Source: Jatrophihabitans_A sp036488285 (GTDB lineage Bacteria; Actinomycetota; Actinomycetes; Mycobacteriales; Jatrophihabitantaceae). From it: 64,000 bases of DNA. The position numbers and the translations under genes are program-made. The stretch's first letter is position 1; each line of letters begins with the position of its first letter. Shown here in pieces: positions 50,563-59,245 of the stretch. Under the pieces are notes generated by a model that did no database searches, was not told where the DNA came from, and saw only the letters and a program-made list of their open reading frames with translations. The stretch is from positions 1 to 64,000 of the forward strand of contig DASXHV010000155.1 in assembly GCA_036488285.1 (NCBI GenBank). The letters are read 5' to 3'.

Positions 50563-51018
50563 ATGAAGCGGTCAGCCGGGCGCCCAGTCGACTATCCGCT
50601 GCTGATGGTGCCCGACCTGCTCCGTGCAATCCGCAAGTTCCGCACTCTCAGCCAGCGCGAACTCGCCGCGCGGGCAGGCGTGCCCCGCGCGACGGTGGAC
50701 CGATTGGAAAGCGGGCGGACTCAGGACCCGTGTCTGTCCACGTTGCAGAGGCTGCTTGCGGGCGCCGGGATGTCCCTGCAGGTCGTCGACGACAATGGCG
50801 AGGAAATCTCGTACCACAACGCACCCGACACCCACAGGGACCGAGCCGGTAGGCACTTGCCAGCCCATCTCGAACGGTATCCACTGCACGGTGCCAAGTG
50901 GGGCTGGTGGGGGTGGTATCGAATCGCCTGGCCCGATGACCCCGACCCGAAGGCCACTTACAACGTGCCGGACTGGATCTACTACTTGCGTCCCAGGCCT
51001 CCCAGATATCCGCGGTAG
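50563..51018 (+). CDS. Xre-type helix-turn-helix protein
   Basis: A 151-residue DNA-binding protein. The HTH (about residues 18-65) reads LSQRELAARAGVPRATVDRL, with recognition helix around VPRATVDRLES. The C-terminal part (about 70-151) is rich in Trp, Tyr and Pro (HGAKWGWWGWYRIAWP and PDWIYYLRPRPPRYP) and matches nothing I know. The ATG at 50563 is supported by the upstream element; a longer frame from 50143 reads through the tandem repeats and is rejected. It converges on glpK with 4 bp between stops. Target unknown. Confidence 0.75.
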   Translation: MKRSAGRPVDYPLLMVPDLLRAIRKFRTLSQRELAARAGVPRATVDRLESGRTQDPCLSTLQRLLAGAGMSLQVVDDNGEEISYHNAPDTHRDRAGRHLPAHLERYPLHGAKWGWWGWYRIAWPDDPDPKATYNVPDWIYYLRPRPPRYPR

Positions 51019-51022
51019 GCGG

Positions 51023-52540
51023 TCACACCCAGTCGAACGTACGAGTGACCGCCTTCTTCCATTCGGCGAACAGACGCTCGCGCTCCTCGGCGGCAATCGT
51101 CGGGTGCCACCGGGTGCCTTCGGCCCAGTTGGCCTCGATCTCGTCCGTGCTCGCGTAGAAGCCCACCGCCAGGCCGGCTGCGTAGGCCGCGCCGAGCGCG
51201 GTCGTTTCCGACACAACCGGCCGGATCACCGGGACATCGAGAATGTCGGCTTGAAATTGCATCAACAGTTCGTTGGCGACCATGCCGCCGTCGACCTTCA
51301 GCTTCGTCAACGGCACGCCTGAGTCCGCGTTCATGGCCTCGATCACTTCTCGGGTCTGATACGCCGTCGACTCCAGAGCCGCGCGGGCGATGTGTGCCTT
51401 GGTCACAAAGCGGGTCAGGCCCACCAGAGCACCGCGCGCATCCGGACGCCAGTACGGGGCGAACAGACCGGAGAATGCGGGCACCAGATACGCGCCGCCG
51501 TTGTCGGGGACCGACCGGGCAAGTCCCTCGATGTCAACCGCGGCAGAGATCATCCCGAGGTTGTCGCGCAACCACTGCACCAGTGAGCCCGTGACAGCTA
51601 TCGAACCTTCCAGCGCATACACCGGCGGCTCGGACCCCAATCGGTAGCAGACCGTAGTCAGCAGGCCGTTTTCGCTGGTCACCTTCTCGGTGCCGGTATT
51701 CAAGAGCACGAAATTGCCGGTGCCGTAGGTGTTCTTTGCATCGCCGGGATGCAAGCACGCCTGCCCGAAAGTTGCGGCCTGCTGGTCACCCAAGATGCCG
51801 GCCACCGGCACCCCGCCAAGCGGGCTGCGTTCCCGGATCTCGCCGTAAACCTCGGCCGAGGACCGGATCTCGGGCAGCAACGACATCGGAATTTTAAGAT
51901 CCGCGGCTATTTCCGGATCCCAGGCAAGGCTGTCCAGATCCATCAGCATGGTGCGCGACGCATTGGTCACATCGGTGACGTGCACCCCGCCATCGACCCC
52001 GCCGGTGATGTTCCAGACCAGCCAGCTGTCGATGGTGCCGAACATCAGGTCGCCGGCCTCGGCACGATCCCGCGCGCCGTCGACATTGTCCAGCAGCCAA
52101 CGGATCTTCGGTCCGGCGAAGTAGGTGGCCAATGGCAACCCGACCCGATCGGCATAACGGCGAACGCCCGCCGGGTGCCCGGCGGCCAGTTCGTCGCACA
52201 GCGCCTGGGTACGGGTGTCCTGCCAGACGATTGCGTTCGCGATGGGAGTTCCGGTGTGTCGATCCCACAACACGGTCGTCTCGCGCTGATTGGTGATCCC
52301 CAGCGCGACCAACTGGCCCGACCCGACGTCGGCTTTGGCCACCGCGCCGGCCGTCACACGGCGAGCGTTGGCCCAGATCTCCAGGGCGTTGTGCTCTATC
52401 CAGCCGGCGCGCGGCAGGATCTGGGCGTGTTCGCGCTGGTCCACCGCCACGATCTGACCTTCGTGATCGAAGATGATGCAGCGAGTGGATGTCGTGCCCT
52501 GGTCGATCGCTGCGACGTACTTCGCGTCCGGTGAAGCCAT
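51023..52540 (-). CDS. glpK: Glycerol kinase
   Basis: A 505-residue FGGY-family kinase making glycerol 3-phosphate. VAAIDQGTTSTRCIIFDHEG is the N-terminal phosphate loop. ITNQRETTVLWDRHTG and AIVWQDTRTQ form the glycerol site. FAGPKIRWLLDNV and the C-terminal VDGGMVANELLMQFQADIL are standard. The ATG at 52540 is supported by a -10 six bases upstream; the longer frame to 52762 is antisense to glpD. Divergent from glpD with 23 bp between starts. Confidence 0.97.
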   Translation of the reverse strand: MASPDAKYVAAIDQGTTSTRCIIFDHEGQIVAVDQREHAQILPRAGWIEHNALEIWANARRVTAGAVAKADVGSGQLVALGITNQRETTVLWDRHTGTPIANAIVWQDTRTQALCDELAAGHPAGVRRYADRVGLPLATYFAGPKIRWLLDNVDGARDRAEAGDLMFGTIDSWLVWNITGGVDGGVHVTDVTNASRTMLMDLDSLAWDPEIAADLKIPMSLLPEIRSSAEVYGEIRERSPLGGVPVAGILGDQQAATFGQACLHPGDAKNTYGTGNFVLLNTGTEKVTSENGLLTTVCYRLGSEPPVYALEGSIAVTGSLVQWLRDNLGMISAAVDIEGLARSVPDNGGAYLVPAFSGLFAPYWRPDARGALVGLTRFVTKAHIARAALESTAYQTREVIEAMNADSGVPLTKLKVDGGMVANELLMQFQADILDVPVIRPVVSETTALGAAYAAGLAVGFYASTDEIEANWAEGTRWHPTIAAEERERLFAEWKKAVTRTFDWV

Positions 52541-52546
52541 GGCCGC

Positions 52547-52556
52547 ACGGTAGCGT
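52547..52556. promoter_or_regulatory. Overlapping divergent leaderless promoters of glpK and glpD
   Basis: ACGGTAGCGT contains TACCGT on the minus strand (52552-52547), six bases before the glpK ATG, and TAGCGT on the plus strand (52551-52556), seven bases before the glpD GTG. The two -10 elements share the central TA, so both genes would be transcribed as leaderless mRNAs from mutually exclusive polymerase positions. Confidence 0.65.
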
Positions 52557-52563
52557 GTTTTTC

Positions 52564-54270
52564 GTGGGATCTTCAGCTCGATTGGACGCAGCCGCTCGAC
52601 GGGACGATTGGGCCCGTCTGACCGACGATCGCTTCGACGTGGTCGTGATCGGCGGCGGCGTCGTCGGGGCCGGTGCCGCTCTGGATGCCGCGACCCGCGG
52701 CCTGACGGTGGCACTCGTCGAGGCGCGCGATCTGGCCAGCGGAACCTCGAGCCGCTCGTCAAAATTGTTTCACGGCGGCCTTCGCTATCTCGAGCAACTC
52801 GAATTCGGTTTGGTCCGCGAGGCGCTGGCCGAACGAGAGCTGATGTTGACCCGGCTCGCGCCGCACCTGGTCAAGCCGGTGCCGTTTCTCTATCCGCTGT
52901 CGCACCGCATCTGGGAGCGGCCGTACACCGCGGCCGGCCTGATGCTGTACGACACCCTCGGCGGCAAGCGCAGCGTCCCCGGCCAGCGGCACCTCAGTCG
53001 AGCCGGAGCCCTCCGACTTTTCCCTGGTATGAAAAGGGATTCTCTCGTCGGAGCGGTTCGCTACTACGACGCCCAGGCAGACGACGCCCGACACACCATG
53101 ACGGTGGCCCGTACTGCTGCGAAATACGGGGCGGTCGTGCGTACATCGACGCAGGCCGTCGGTTTCGATCGCGAGTCCGATCGGGTCGTCGGGGTCAAGC
53201 TGCGCGATGCCGAGAACGGTGCCGAGACGACGGTCCGGGCTGGCGTGGTGCTCAACTGCACCGGTGTCTGGACCGATGAGATCCAAGCGCTGTCCGGCGG
53301 TCGCGGACGATTCAAGGTGCGCGCCAGCAAGGGCGTGCACGTCGTGGTCGGCCGGGAGAAGATCGTCGGCGACTGCGGGCTGATCCTGCGCACCGAGTCC
53401 AGCGTGCTGCTCGTGATCCCGTGGAAGAACCATTGGCTGATCGGCACCACTGACACCGACTGGAACCTGGACCTGGCGCACCCGGCTGCGACCAAGGCCG
53501 ACATCGACTACTTGCTGCGGCACGTCAACCGGGTCCTGGTGACGCCATTGACCCATGACGACATCGAGGGTGTTTACGCCGGACTTCGCCCGCTGCTTGC
53601 CGGTGAAAGCGAGGACACCTCCGCGTTGTCGCGCGAACATGCCGTCGCGCACGTCGTTCCGGGGCTGATCTCGATCGCCGGTGGCAAGTACACGACGTAC
53701 CGGGTGATGGCTGCCGACGCCGTCGACGCGGCCGCAACCGATCTTCCCAAACGCGTGCAAGAGTCCGTGACCGCAGACGTCCCGTTGATCGGCGCCGACG
53801 GATATCACGCGATGGTGAATCAGATCGACCGGATGGCCGACGAGTACGGCTTGCACCCCTACCGGGTCCGGCACCTGCTCGACAGGTACGGGTCCCTGAT
53901 CGGTGAGGTGCTCGCGCCGGGCTTGGTCGAACCTGACCTGCTCACACCGGTGGTCGGTGCGCCGGACTACCTGATGGCCGAGATCCGTTACGCGGTCAGC
54001 CACGAGGGCGCGTTGCACCTGGAGGATGTACTGACCCGGCGGACCCGGATCTCGATCGAGTACCCGCACCGTGGCGTGGAAAGTGCGCCGTCGGTCGCAG
54101 AGTTCATGGCGGCCCTGTTGGGCTGGAGCAGCCAGCAGATCATGACCGAAGTTGCCCAGTACGGGTCGCGGGTCGCCGCCGAGCGGGATTCCCAGACCCG
54201 TGCTGATGATGCCGATGCCGACGCGGTGCGCTCGGCCGCGCCGGAGATACGGCCGGAACTCGTCATCTAG
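52564..54270 (+). CDS. glpD: Glycerol-3-phosphate dehydrogenase (FAD)
   Basis: A 568-residue membrane-associated flavoenzyme oxidising glycerol 3-phosphate to dihydroxyacetone phosphate and passing electrons to quinone. FDVVVIGGGVVGAGAALDAA is the FAD site. LASGTSSRSSKLFHGGLRYL is the GlpD signature, with IAGGKYTTYRVMA later. The C-terminal domain (about 440-568) is helical, with an acidic Asp/Ala tail. The GTG at 52564 fits the leaderless promoter. It functions with GlpK in glycerol catabolism; no glpF or glpR is present here. Confidence 0.95.
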   Translation: MGSSARLDAAARRDDWARLTDDRFDVVVIGGGVVGAGAALDAATRGLTVALVEARDLASGTSSRSSKLFHGGLRYLEQLEFGLVREALAERELMLTRLAPHLVKPVPFLYPLSHRIWERPYTAAGLMLYDTLGGKRSVPGQRHLSRAGALRLFPGMKRDSLVGAVRYYDAQADDARHTMTVARTAAKYGAVVRTSTQAVGFDRESDRVVGVKLRDAENGAETTVRAGVVLNCTGVWTDEIQALSGGRGRFKVRASKGVHVVVGREKIVGDCGLILRTESSVLLVIPWKNHWLIGTTDTDWNLDLAHPAATKADIDYLLRHVNRVLVTPLTHDDIEGVYAGLRPLLAGESEDTSALSREHAVAHVVPGLISIAGGKYTTYRVMAADAVDAAATDLPKRVQESVTADVPLIGADGYHAMVNQIDRMADEYGLHPYRVRHLLDRYGSLIGEVLAPGLVEPDLLTPVVGAPDYLMAEIRYAVSHEGALHLEDVLTRRTRISIEYPHRGVESAPSVAEFMAALLGWSSQQIMTEVAQYGSRVAAERDSQTRADDADADAVRSAAPEIRPELVI

Positions 54271-54292
54271 TGCTGGTCCTCCGTTGGCACGA

Positions 54293-55726
54293 CTAGGTCC
54301 GCTCTGGCCGTGACGCGACCATTTCCGGTGGCGCGACCGGAGAGCCGAGCAGAGCTTCCAACGCCGCCGCGAAGGAAAGCAGATCTTCGTCCTGGCCGCG
54401 TCTGCCGAGCACGCTGATCCCGACCGGCAGACCGTGCACGAGGCCAGCCGGCATGGTCAGGCTCGGCGATCCGGTCACCGCGCACGGGGACGACGTGAGA
54501 ACGCCGTGGCTCTCCGAGTCGCCATACCGGATGGGCCACGCAGGCGAGTTGCTCAGCGTAATCGCCAGGTCGCAACCGCCCAGGGCCGCGTTCAGGGCCT
54601 GCGCGGCGCCGCTGTCGGCTTCGGCCCGAGCAGCCAGGTGCTTGTCCGAGCCTGCCGGCGGTGCCTCGGCCGCCAAGCCGAAGATCTCATCGGAGAACAT
54701 CGACAGCTCGACGTCGTCGGCGCGGTTGAAGGCCAACAGGTCCGGCCAGCTGCGCGGATGCTCGCCCGGCCGGGCGGCCAGATAGGCCGGTAGCTCCTGG
54801 GCGAACTCGCTCACCAGCGCTTGGAACTCGGCATCGTCGAAAGGGCCGGACGTCTCGGCCCGGCTTTCCTGCGTCAGGCACCCCGCCTCGCGCAGCAGCG
54901 ACTCGGCGCGCGACAACACTGCCTCGACCTCGGGCGACAGCTGGTTCGGACGCCAGATGGCCACCCGCCGTCCGTCCAGCGTGCTCGGTCGCGGTCGGAT
55001 CGGGCGGCCGGACAGCACTGCGTACAGCGCGGTGGCATCGGCGACGGTGCGGGTCATCGGACCTGCGGTGTCCTGCCGAGACGCGATCGGCACGATGCCG
55101 CCGCCAGGAACCGTGCCCAAAGTGGGTTTGAAACCGACCACTCCACAGATCCCACCCGGATGGACGATCGAGCCGTCCGTCTCGGTGCCGACGGCCAGCG
55201 GTGCCAGCCGGGCAGCGACCGCGACAGCCGACCCGGACGACGAACCAGACGTGTTTCGGCTTGTGTCATAAGGGTTTCTGGTCTGACCGCCGACGGCGCT
55301 CCAACCACTCGTGGACGCGGTTGACCGGAAGTTAGCCCATTCGGACAAGTTGGTTGAGCCGAGCAGCACCAGGCCGGCGGCGCGCAGCCGGTCGACCAGC
55401 GGCGCGTCCGTGAGCGGGGCGGAGCTGAGCAGGGCACGCGACCCGGCGGTGGCGGGAAGCCCCGCGGCTTCGATGTTGTCCTTGATCAGGATCGGGATTC
55501 CGTCGAGTGGGCCGAGCGATTTTCCGCTGCCACGCCTGGCATCGCTGTCTGCGGCGGCGCGCAATGCCCGGTCGGTGTCGGTGGCGATGACGGCGTTCAG
55601 GGCAGGCCCGAACTCGGCGATCCGGTCCAGATAGTGGCGGGCCAGTTCGACGGCTGTCACCGCCCCGTTCGCCAGCAGCTGACCGGCCTCGGCTGCAGTC
55701 AGCGGCGTCTGCGCGGACGAGCTCAT
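54293..55726 (-). CDS. Amidase-signature family enzyme
   Basis: A 477-residue hydrolase of the amidase-signature family, with the Ser-cisSer-Lys triad visible: Lys82 in ILIKDNIEAAG, the glycine-serine loop NTSGSSSGSAVAVAA (about 158-172) and the nucleophile Ser186 in GTETDGSIVHP. It is not a clear GatA, since there is no neighbouring gatB or gatC and the C-terminus differs. The substrate, an amide or peptide amide, is unknown. It starts 3 bp after the upstream unknown gene, so the two form an operon. Confidence 0.9.
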   Translation of the reverse strand: MSSSAQTPLTAAEAGQLLANGAVTAVELARHYLDRIAEFGPALNAVIATDTDRALRAAADSDARRGSGKSLGPLDGIPILIKDNIEAAGLPATAGSRALLSSAPLTDAPLVDRLRAAGLVLLGSTNLSEWANFRSTASTSGWSAVGGQTRNPYDTSRNTSGSSSGSAVAVAARLAPLAVGTETDGSIVHPGGICGVVGFKPTLGTVPGGGIVPIASRQDTAGPMTRTVADATALYAVLSGRPIRPRPSTLDGRRVAIWRPNQLSPEVEAVLSRAESLLREAGCLTQESRAETSGPFDDAEFQALVSEFAQELPAYLAARPGEHPRSWPDLLAFNRADDVELSMFSDEIFGLAAEAPPAGSDKHLAARAEADSGAAQALNAALGGCDLAITLSNSPAWPIRYGDSESHGVLTSSPCAVTGSPSLTMPAGLVHGLPVGISVLGRRGQDEDLLSFAAALEALLGSPVAPPEMVASRPERT

Positions 55727-55729
55727 CCG

Positions 55730-56344
55730 CTAGCTGTTGCCGGTGCCGTCGTCGTCGCTGACCTCGACCTGTTCGGAACTGGTGCCTTCCCAGCGCAGCC
55801 AGGACTCGATCCGGTTCAGCGCCCGTTCCCAGCTCTCGGCGATCACGTCACCGAGCTTGATCCACTCCGGCTCGCCTTCCTTGCCGTGGTAGGTCGTGTC
55901 ACCTTCGACCAGCAATGCGTACTCGCGGGTGTTGTTGAGCAACGACCGCAAGGCGCCGTCCTCGCAACTCTCGGCGATCCGGCCAGCCATGTCGACGGTG
56001 TCGCCCAGCTCGGACACGATCACCGGGTCGGCGTCGGCGGCGGCCCACTCATACACCGCGTCGAAGTCGTAGCTGGCTTCCTCAGCCGGCTGCAGAACCT
56101 GCTTACCCTTCTTGGCGAAACTCGGCCAGGCGGGGTGATCGGCCAGGTCGTGGTCGGGGTGGTCGCCGAGCCAGGTATTCAGCTCGTCGACGGTGCCGAG
56201 CAGTACGATCTTCGATCCGTCCCCGAGGAAGCCTTGCCACTCCTCGCCGTCGGTGTCCTCCCACGGCGGGGCGAACAGGGTTATGCCGGTGCGGCCGTTG
56301 GCAGACAGGCGGACAGCGACGATCGGTTCGGTGAAGGACGGCAT
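55730..56344 (-). CDS. Conserved unknown acidic protein
   Basis: A 204-residue acidic protein with many Asp, Glu and Trp residues, for example PPWEDTDGEEWQGFLGDG, TWLGDHPDHDLADHPAW and ESWLRWEGTSSEQVEV. It resembles a family of actinobacterial proteins sometimes labelled primosomal protein without experimental support; I do not endorse that name. No signal or helix. The ATG at 56344 is chosen because TAAGTT stands seven bases upstream; a longer frame to 56407 is not supported. Operon with the amidase. Confidence 0.6.
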   Translation of the reverse strand: MPSFTEPIVAVRLSANGRTGITLFAPPWEDTDGEEWQGFLGDGSKIVLLGTVDELNTWLGDHPDHDLADHPAWPSFAKKGKQVLQPAEEASYDFDAVYEWAAADADPVIVSELGDTVDMAGRIAESCEDGALRSLLNNTREYALLVEGDTTYHGKEGEPEWIKLGDVIAESWERALNRIESWLRWEGTSSEQVEVSDDDGTGNS

Positions 56345-56351
56345 GCCCGCA

Positions 56352-56357
56352 AACTTA
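56352..56357 (-). promoter_or_regulatory. Leaderless -10 (TAAGTT) for the unknown gene-amidase pair
   Basis: On the minus strand TAAGTT ends seven bases before the ATG at 56344. Confidence 0.55.
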
Positions 56358-56463
56358 CCGGGCGTCCAAACTGGGCGGCCTCCAGACGCTAGCGCGGGCC
56401 GGCGCATCGGGGCCCCTGCGACGCTGGGAATCTGGCAACCTGGCTGCCGAGGGTCGCGATCAG

Positions 56464-56469
56464 TAGGGT
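56464..56469 (+). promoter_or_regulatory. Leaderless -10 (TAGGGT) for the UBP zinc-finger gene
   Basis: TAGGGT ends six bases before the ATG at 56476. Confidence 0.55.
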
Positions 56470-56475
56470 CAGAAC

Positions 56476-56823
56476 ATGAGTGAAAATGCCGCGATAAACG
56501 CCTCCGCGGCTCCCAGCGGGCCGGGCTGCGTCGAATGCACCGAACAGGACGGCTGGTGGCTGCACCTTCGGCGCTGTGCCGCCTGCGGTCACATCGGCTG
56601 CTGCGACAGCTCTCCGAGTCAGCACGCCAGCAAGCACTACGAACAGACCGGGCACAGCATCATGCAGAGCTTCGAGCCGGGCGAGGACTGGTTCTGGGAC
56701 TTCAGCACCGAGCAGGCGTACGTCGGTCCGATGCTCCCCGAGCCGACCCACCATCCGTTGGATCAGACGGTGCCGGGGCCGGCCGAGCGGGTACCGGCAG
56801 ACTGGCGGGACCACCTGAACTGA
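56476..56823 (+). CDS. UBP-type zinc finger protein
   Basis: A 115-residue protein consisting mainly of a ZnF-UBP domain (about residues 15-85). Ligands visible: Cys18 and Cys21 in GCVECTEQ, Cys34 and Cys37 in RRCAACGHIGCCD with Cys42 or Cys43, and His50, His54 and His60 in the QHASKHYEQTGHS stretch. In eukaryotes the domain binds the ubiquitin C-terminus. Bacterial stand-alone versions are common in actinobacteria, and their ligand is unknown. Convergent with the short aldehyde dehydrogenase gene. Confidence 0.88.
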   Translation: MSENAAINASAAPSGPGCVECTEQDGWWLHLRRCAACGHIGCCDSSPSQHASKHYEQTGHSIMQSFEPGEDWFWDFSTEQAYVGPMLPEPTHHPLDQTVPGPAERVPADWRDHLN

Positions 56824-56854
56824 CGGCGGTGCTACTGGCGCGACTGACCGATTG

Positions 56855-57799
56855 TCAGACTCCGATCGGATGCCAGACCGTCTTGATCTCGGTGAACGCA
56901 GCCAGTCGGCTCATGCCCGGATCGGCAGCGAGATCCAGTCTGGCCGGCGCGTACACCCGCTTCACCGTGTCGGCCGCGATCTCGGCGAGGGCCACCCGGG
57001 CGGCCGGTTGGACGCCGGTCAGATCGAGGCAGTTCACGTCGCGGTGTCCGGCCAGCCATGGGGCGAGCTCGTCGACCGATCCGGTCAGCAGGTTGATGAC
57101 CCCGCCAGGTAGGTCGGAGGTGGCAAGGGCCTCGGCCAGCGACACAGCAGGTAACGGCCGTTGGGCCGATGCCAGCACGACCACCGTGTTGCCAGTGGCA
57201 ATGGCCGGCGCGACCACCGAGACGAAGCCGAGCAGGGACGAATCCTGCGGCGCCACGATGCCGAGAACCCCTGAGGGCTCGGGCAGCGAGAAGTTGAAGT
57301 ACGGGCCCGCCACGGGGTTTGTGCTGCCGGCGACCTGCGCATACTTGTCCGCCCAACCGGCGTACCAGACCCACCGGTCGATCGCCGCGTCCACCTGGGT
57401 GGCCGCCTTGGTGGCACTGATGCCCTCACTCGCGACGACCTCGGCGATGAACTGATCCCGCCTGCCCTCGAGCATCTCTGCGATCCGGTACAGGATCTGG
57501 CCCCGGTTGTATACCGTCGCGCCGGACCAGCCGGAGAATGCTTTACGCGCCGCGGTGACCGCGTCGCGTAGGTCCTTGCGAGACGCCTGCGCCGCGTGGG
57601 CCAACAGCGCACCCTTGGCGTCGGTCACCGGGTAGGACCGACCGGACTCCGACCGCGGGAACGCGCCACCGATGTAGAGCTTGTAGGTCTTGCGGACCGT
57701 CAGCCGCGCCTCGGACGAGCCAGCGCCCGACGAGCCCGACCGGCCTGGGTTCGTGCCCGATCCGCTCGCCTGCGCAGGGGTTTTCGCCTTACTGGGCAA
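56855..57799 (-). CDS. Short aldehyde-dehydrogenase homologue lacking the catalytic domain
   Basis: About 314 residues. A Ser/Gly/Pro-rich start (residues 1-30) is followed by an ALDH NAD-binding domain (YKLYIGGAFPRSESGRSYPV, AGPYFNFSLPEPSGVLGIVAP, ATGNTVVVLASAQRPLPAVS). The text then jumps from the NAD domain (VDELAPWLAGHRDVNCLDLTG) to the family's C-terminal strand (AAFTEIKTVWHPIGV). The region with the catalytic Glu and Cys is missing. The reading frame is clean, so this is probably a maintained paralogue or partner subunit, not a fresh pseudogene. A TTG at 57799 overlapping the full-length gene by 11 bp is the likely start. Confidence 0.7.
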   Translation of the reverse strand: MPSKAKTPAQASGSGTNPGRSGSSGAGSSEARLTVRKTYKLYIGGAFPRSESGRSYPVTDAKGALLAHAAQASRKDLRDAVTAARKAFSGWSGATVYNRGQILYRIAEMLEGRRDQFIAEVVASEGISATKAATQVDAAIDRWVWYAGWADKYAQVAGSTNPVAGPYFNFSLPEPSGVLGIVAPQDSSLLGFVSVVAPAIATGNTVVVLASAQRPLPAVSLAEALATSDLPGGVINLLTGSVDELAPWLAGHRDVNCLDLTGVQPAARVALAEIAADTVKRVYAPARLDLAADPGMSRLAAFTEIKTVWHPIGV

Positions 57800-59237
57800 G
57801 GTATGCCTCACTTTCGAGGTAGGAGGCCAGGCCATGCCGCCCGCCTTCACGCCCGAAGCCGGATTCCTTGTAGCCGCCGAACGGCGACGTCGGGTCGAAC
57901 CGGTTGAAGGTGTTGGCCCACACCACACCGGCCCGCAGCCGGTTGGCGGTCCACAGGATCCGCGAACCCTTCTCCGTCCAGATACCGGCGCTCAGGCCGT
58001 ACGGAGTGTTGTTGGCCTTGTCCACCGCTTCTTGCGGCGTGCGGAACGTCAGGACCGACAGGACGGGCCCGAAGATCTCTTCGCGCGCAATCCGGTTCGC
58101 CTGGCTGACGCCGGTGAACACGGTTGGCGGGAACCAGAATCCCTTTGCGGGGATTGGGCATTCCGGTGACCAGCGCACCGCGCCCTCATCGTCACCGGAA
58201 TCGGCCAGCGCCCGGATCCGGGCCAACTGCGCCGCGGAGTTGATGGCGCCGATGTCGGTGTTCTTGTCCAGCGGGTCGCCCATCCGCAAGGTCTCGAGCC
58301 GGGCATGAAGCGCGTCGATCACCTCGTCGTGGATGGATTCCTGAACCAGCAACCGTGAACCGGCACAGCACACGTGGCCCTGGTTGAAGAAGATCCCGTT
58401 CACGATCCCCTCGACGGCCTGATCGATCGGGGCGTCGTCGAAGATGATGTTGGCGGCCTTGCCGCCCAGCTCGAGCGAGACACGTTTGCCCGACGCTGCA
58501 ACGGATTTCTGGATCATCTTGCCCACGCCGGTGGAACCGGTGAAGGCGATCTTGTCGACGCCAGGATGATCGACCAATGCCTGGCCGACAGCAGGGCCGC
58601 CGGGCAGGATGTTCACGACGCCGGGCGGCAGGTCGCATTCGGCGATGATCTCGGCGAGCGTGATTGCCGTCAGCGGGGTCGTCTCGGCGGGCTTCAGCAC
58701 CACCGTGTTGCCGGTGGCCAGTGCCGGTGCGATCTTCCAGGCCGCCATCAGCAGTGGAAAGTTCCACGGAATGATCTGGCCTGCAACGCCGATCGGACGC
58801 GGGTTCGGACCGAAGCCGGCGTAGCCGAGCTTGTCGGCCCAGCCCGCGTAGTAGAAAAAGTGCGCGGCGGCGGTGGGCACGTCGACGTCGCGAGATTCCT
58901 TGATCGGCTTGCCGTTGTCCAGGGACTCCAGCACCGCCAGCTCGCGGGCCCGCTCCTGAATTGCGCGAGCGATCCGGAACAGGTACTTGGAGCGCCCGGC
59001 GGGCGACGTCTTCGACCACGCACCTTCATACGCACGGCGGGCAGCCTTCACCGCGTCGTCGACATCTGATCCGGCGGCTTCGCTGATTTCGGCGAGCGGC
59101 TCCTCGGTGGCCGGGTTGATGGTCTTGACTGCCTCGCCGCGCCCGGCTCGGAACTTGCCGTCGACGAAGATCCCGTAGGACGGTTTCAACCGCGCGATGT
59201 CACGCGACTCCGGTGCAGGTGCATATTCGAACTTCAT
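57789..59237 (-). CDS. Aldehyde dehydrogenase (NAD(P)), full length
   Basis: A complete 482-residue ALDH. IIPWNFPLLMAAWKIAPALA and LKPAETTPLT form the cofactor site, LELGGKAANIIFDD holds the general-base Glu and FFNQGHVCCAGSR the nucleophile Cys; FGPVLSV and PFGGYKESGFGRE are also present. It lies 8 bp after deoC, so it may oxidise the acetaldehyde released by DeoC; that substrate is inferred from context. It overlaps the short paralogue by 11 bp. Confidence 0.9.
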   Translation of the reverse strand: MKFEYAPAPESRDIARLKPSYGIFVDGKFRAGRGEAVKTINPATEEPLAEISEAAGSDVDDAVKAARRAYEGAWSKTSPAGRSKYLFRIARAIQERARELAVLESLDNGKPIKESRDVDVPTAAAHFFYYAGWADKLGYAGFGPNPRPIGVAGQIIPWNFPLLMAAWKIAPALATGNTVVLKPAETTPLTAITLAEIIAECDLPPGVVNILPGGPAVGQALVDHPGVDKIAFTGSTGVGKMIQKSVAASGKRVSLELGGKAANIIFDDAPIDQAVEGIVNGIFFNQGHVCCAGSRLLVQESIHDEVIDALHARLETLRMGDPLDKNTDIGAINSAAQLARIRALADSGDDEGAVRWSPECPIPAKGFWFPPTVFTGVSQANRIAREEIFGPVLSVLTFRTPQEAVDKANNTPYGLSAGIWTEKGSRILWTANRLRAGVVWANTFNRFDPTSPFGGYKESGFGREGGRHGLASYLESEAYLAQ

Positions 59238-59245
59238 GTCCGCCT

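Noticed and set aside
52541..52762. Longer glpK start giving 74 extra Arg/Pro-rich residues
   Set aside because: It is antisense to the start of glpD, and the extra residues are unlike any glycerol kinase.
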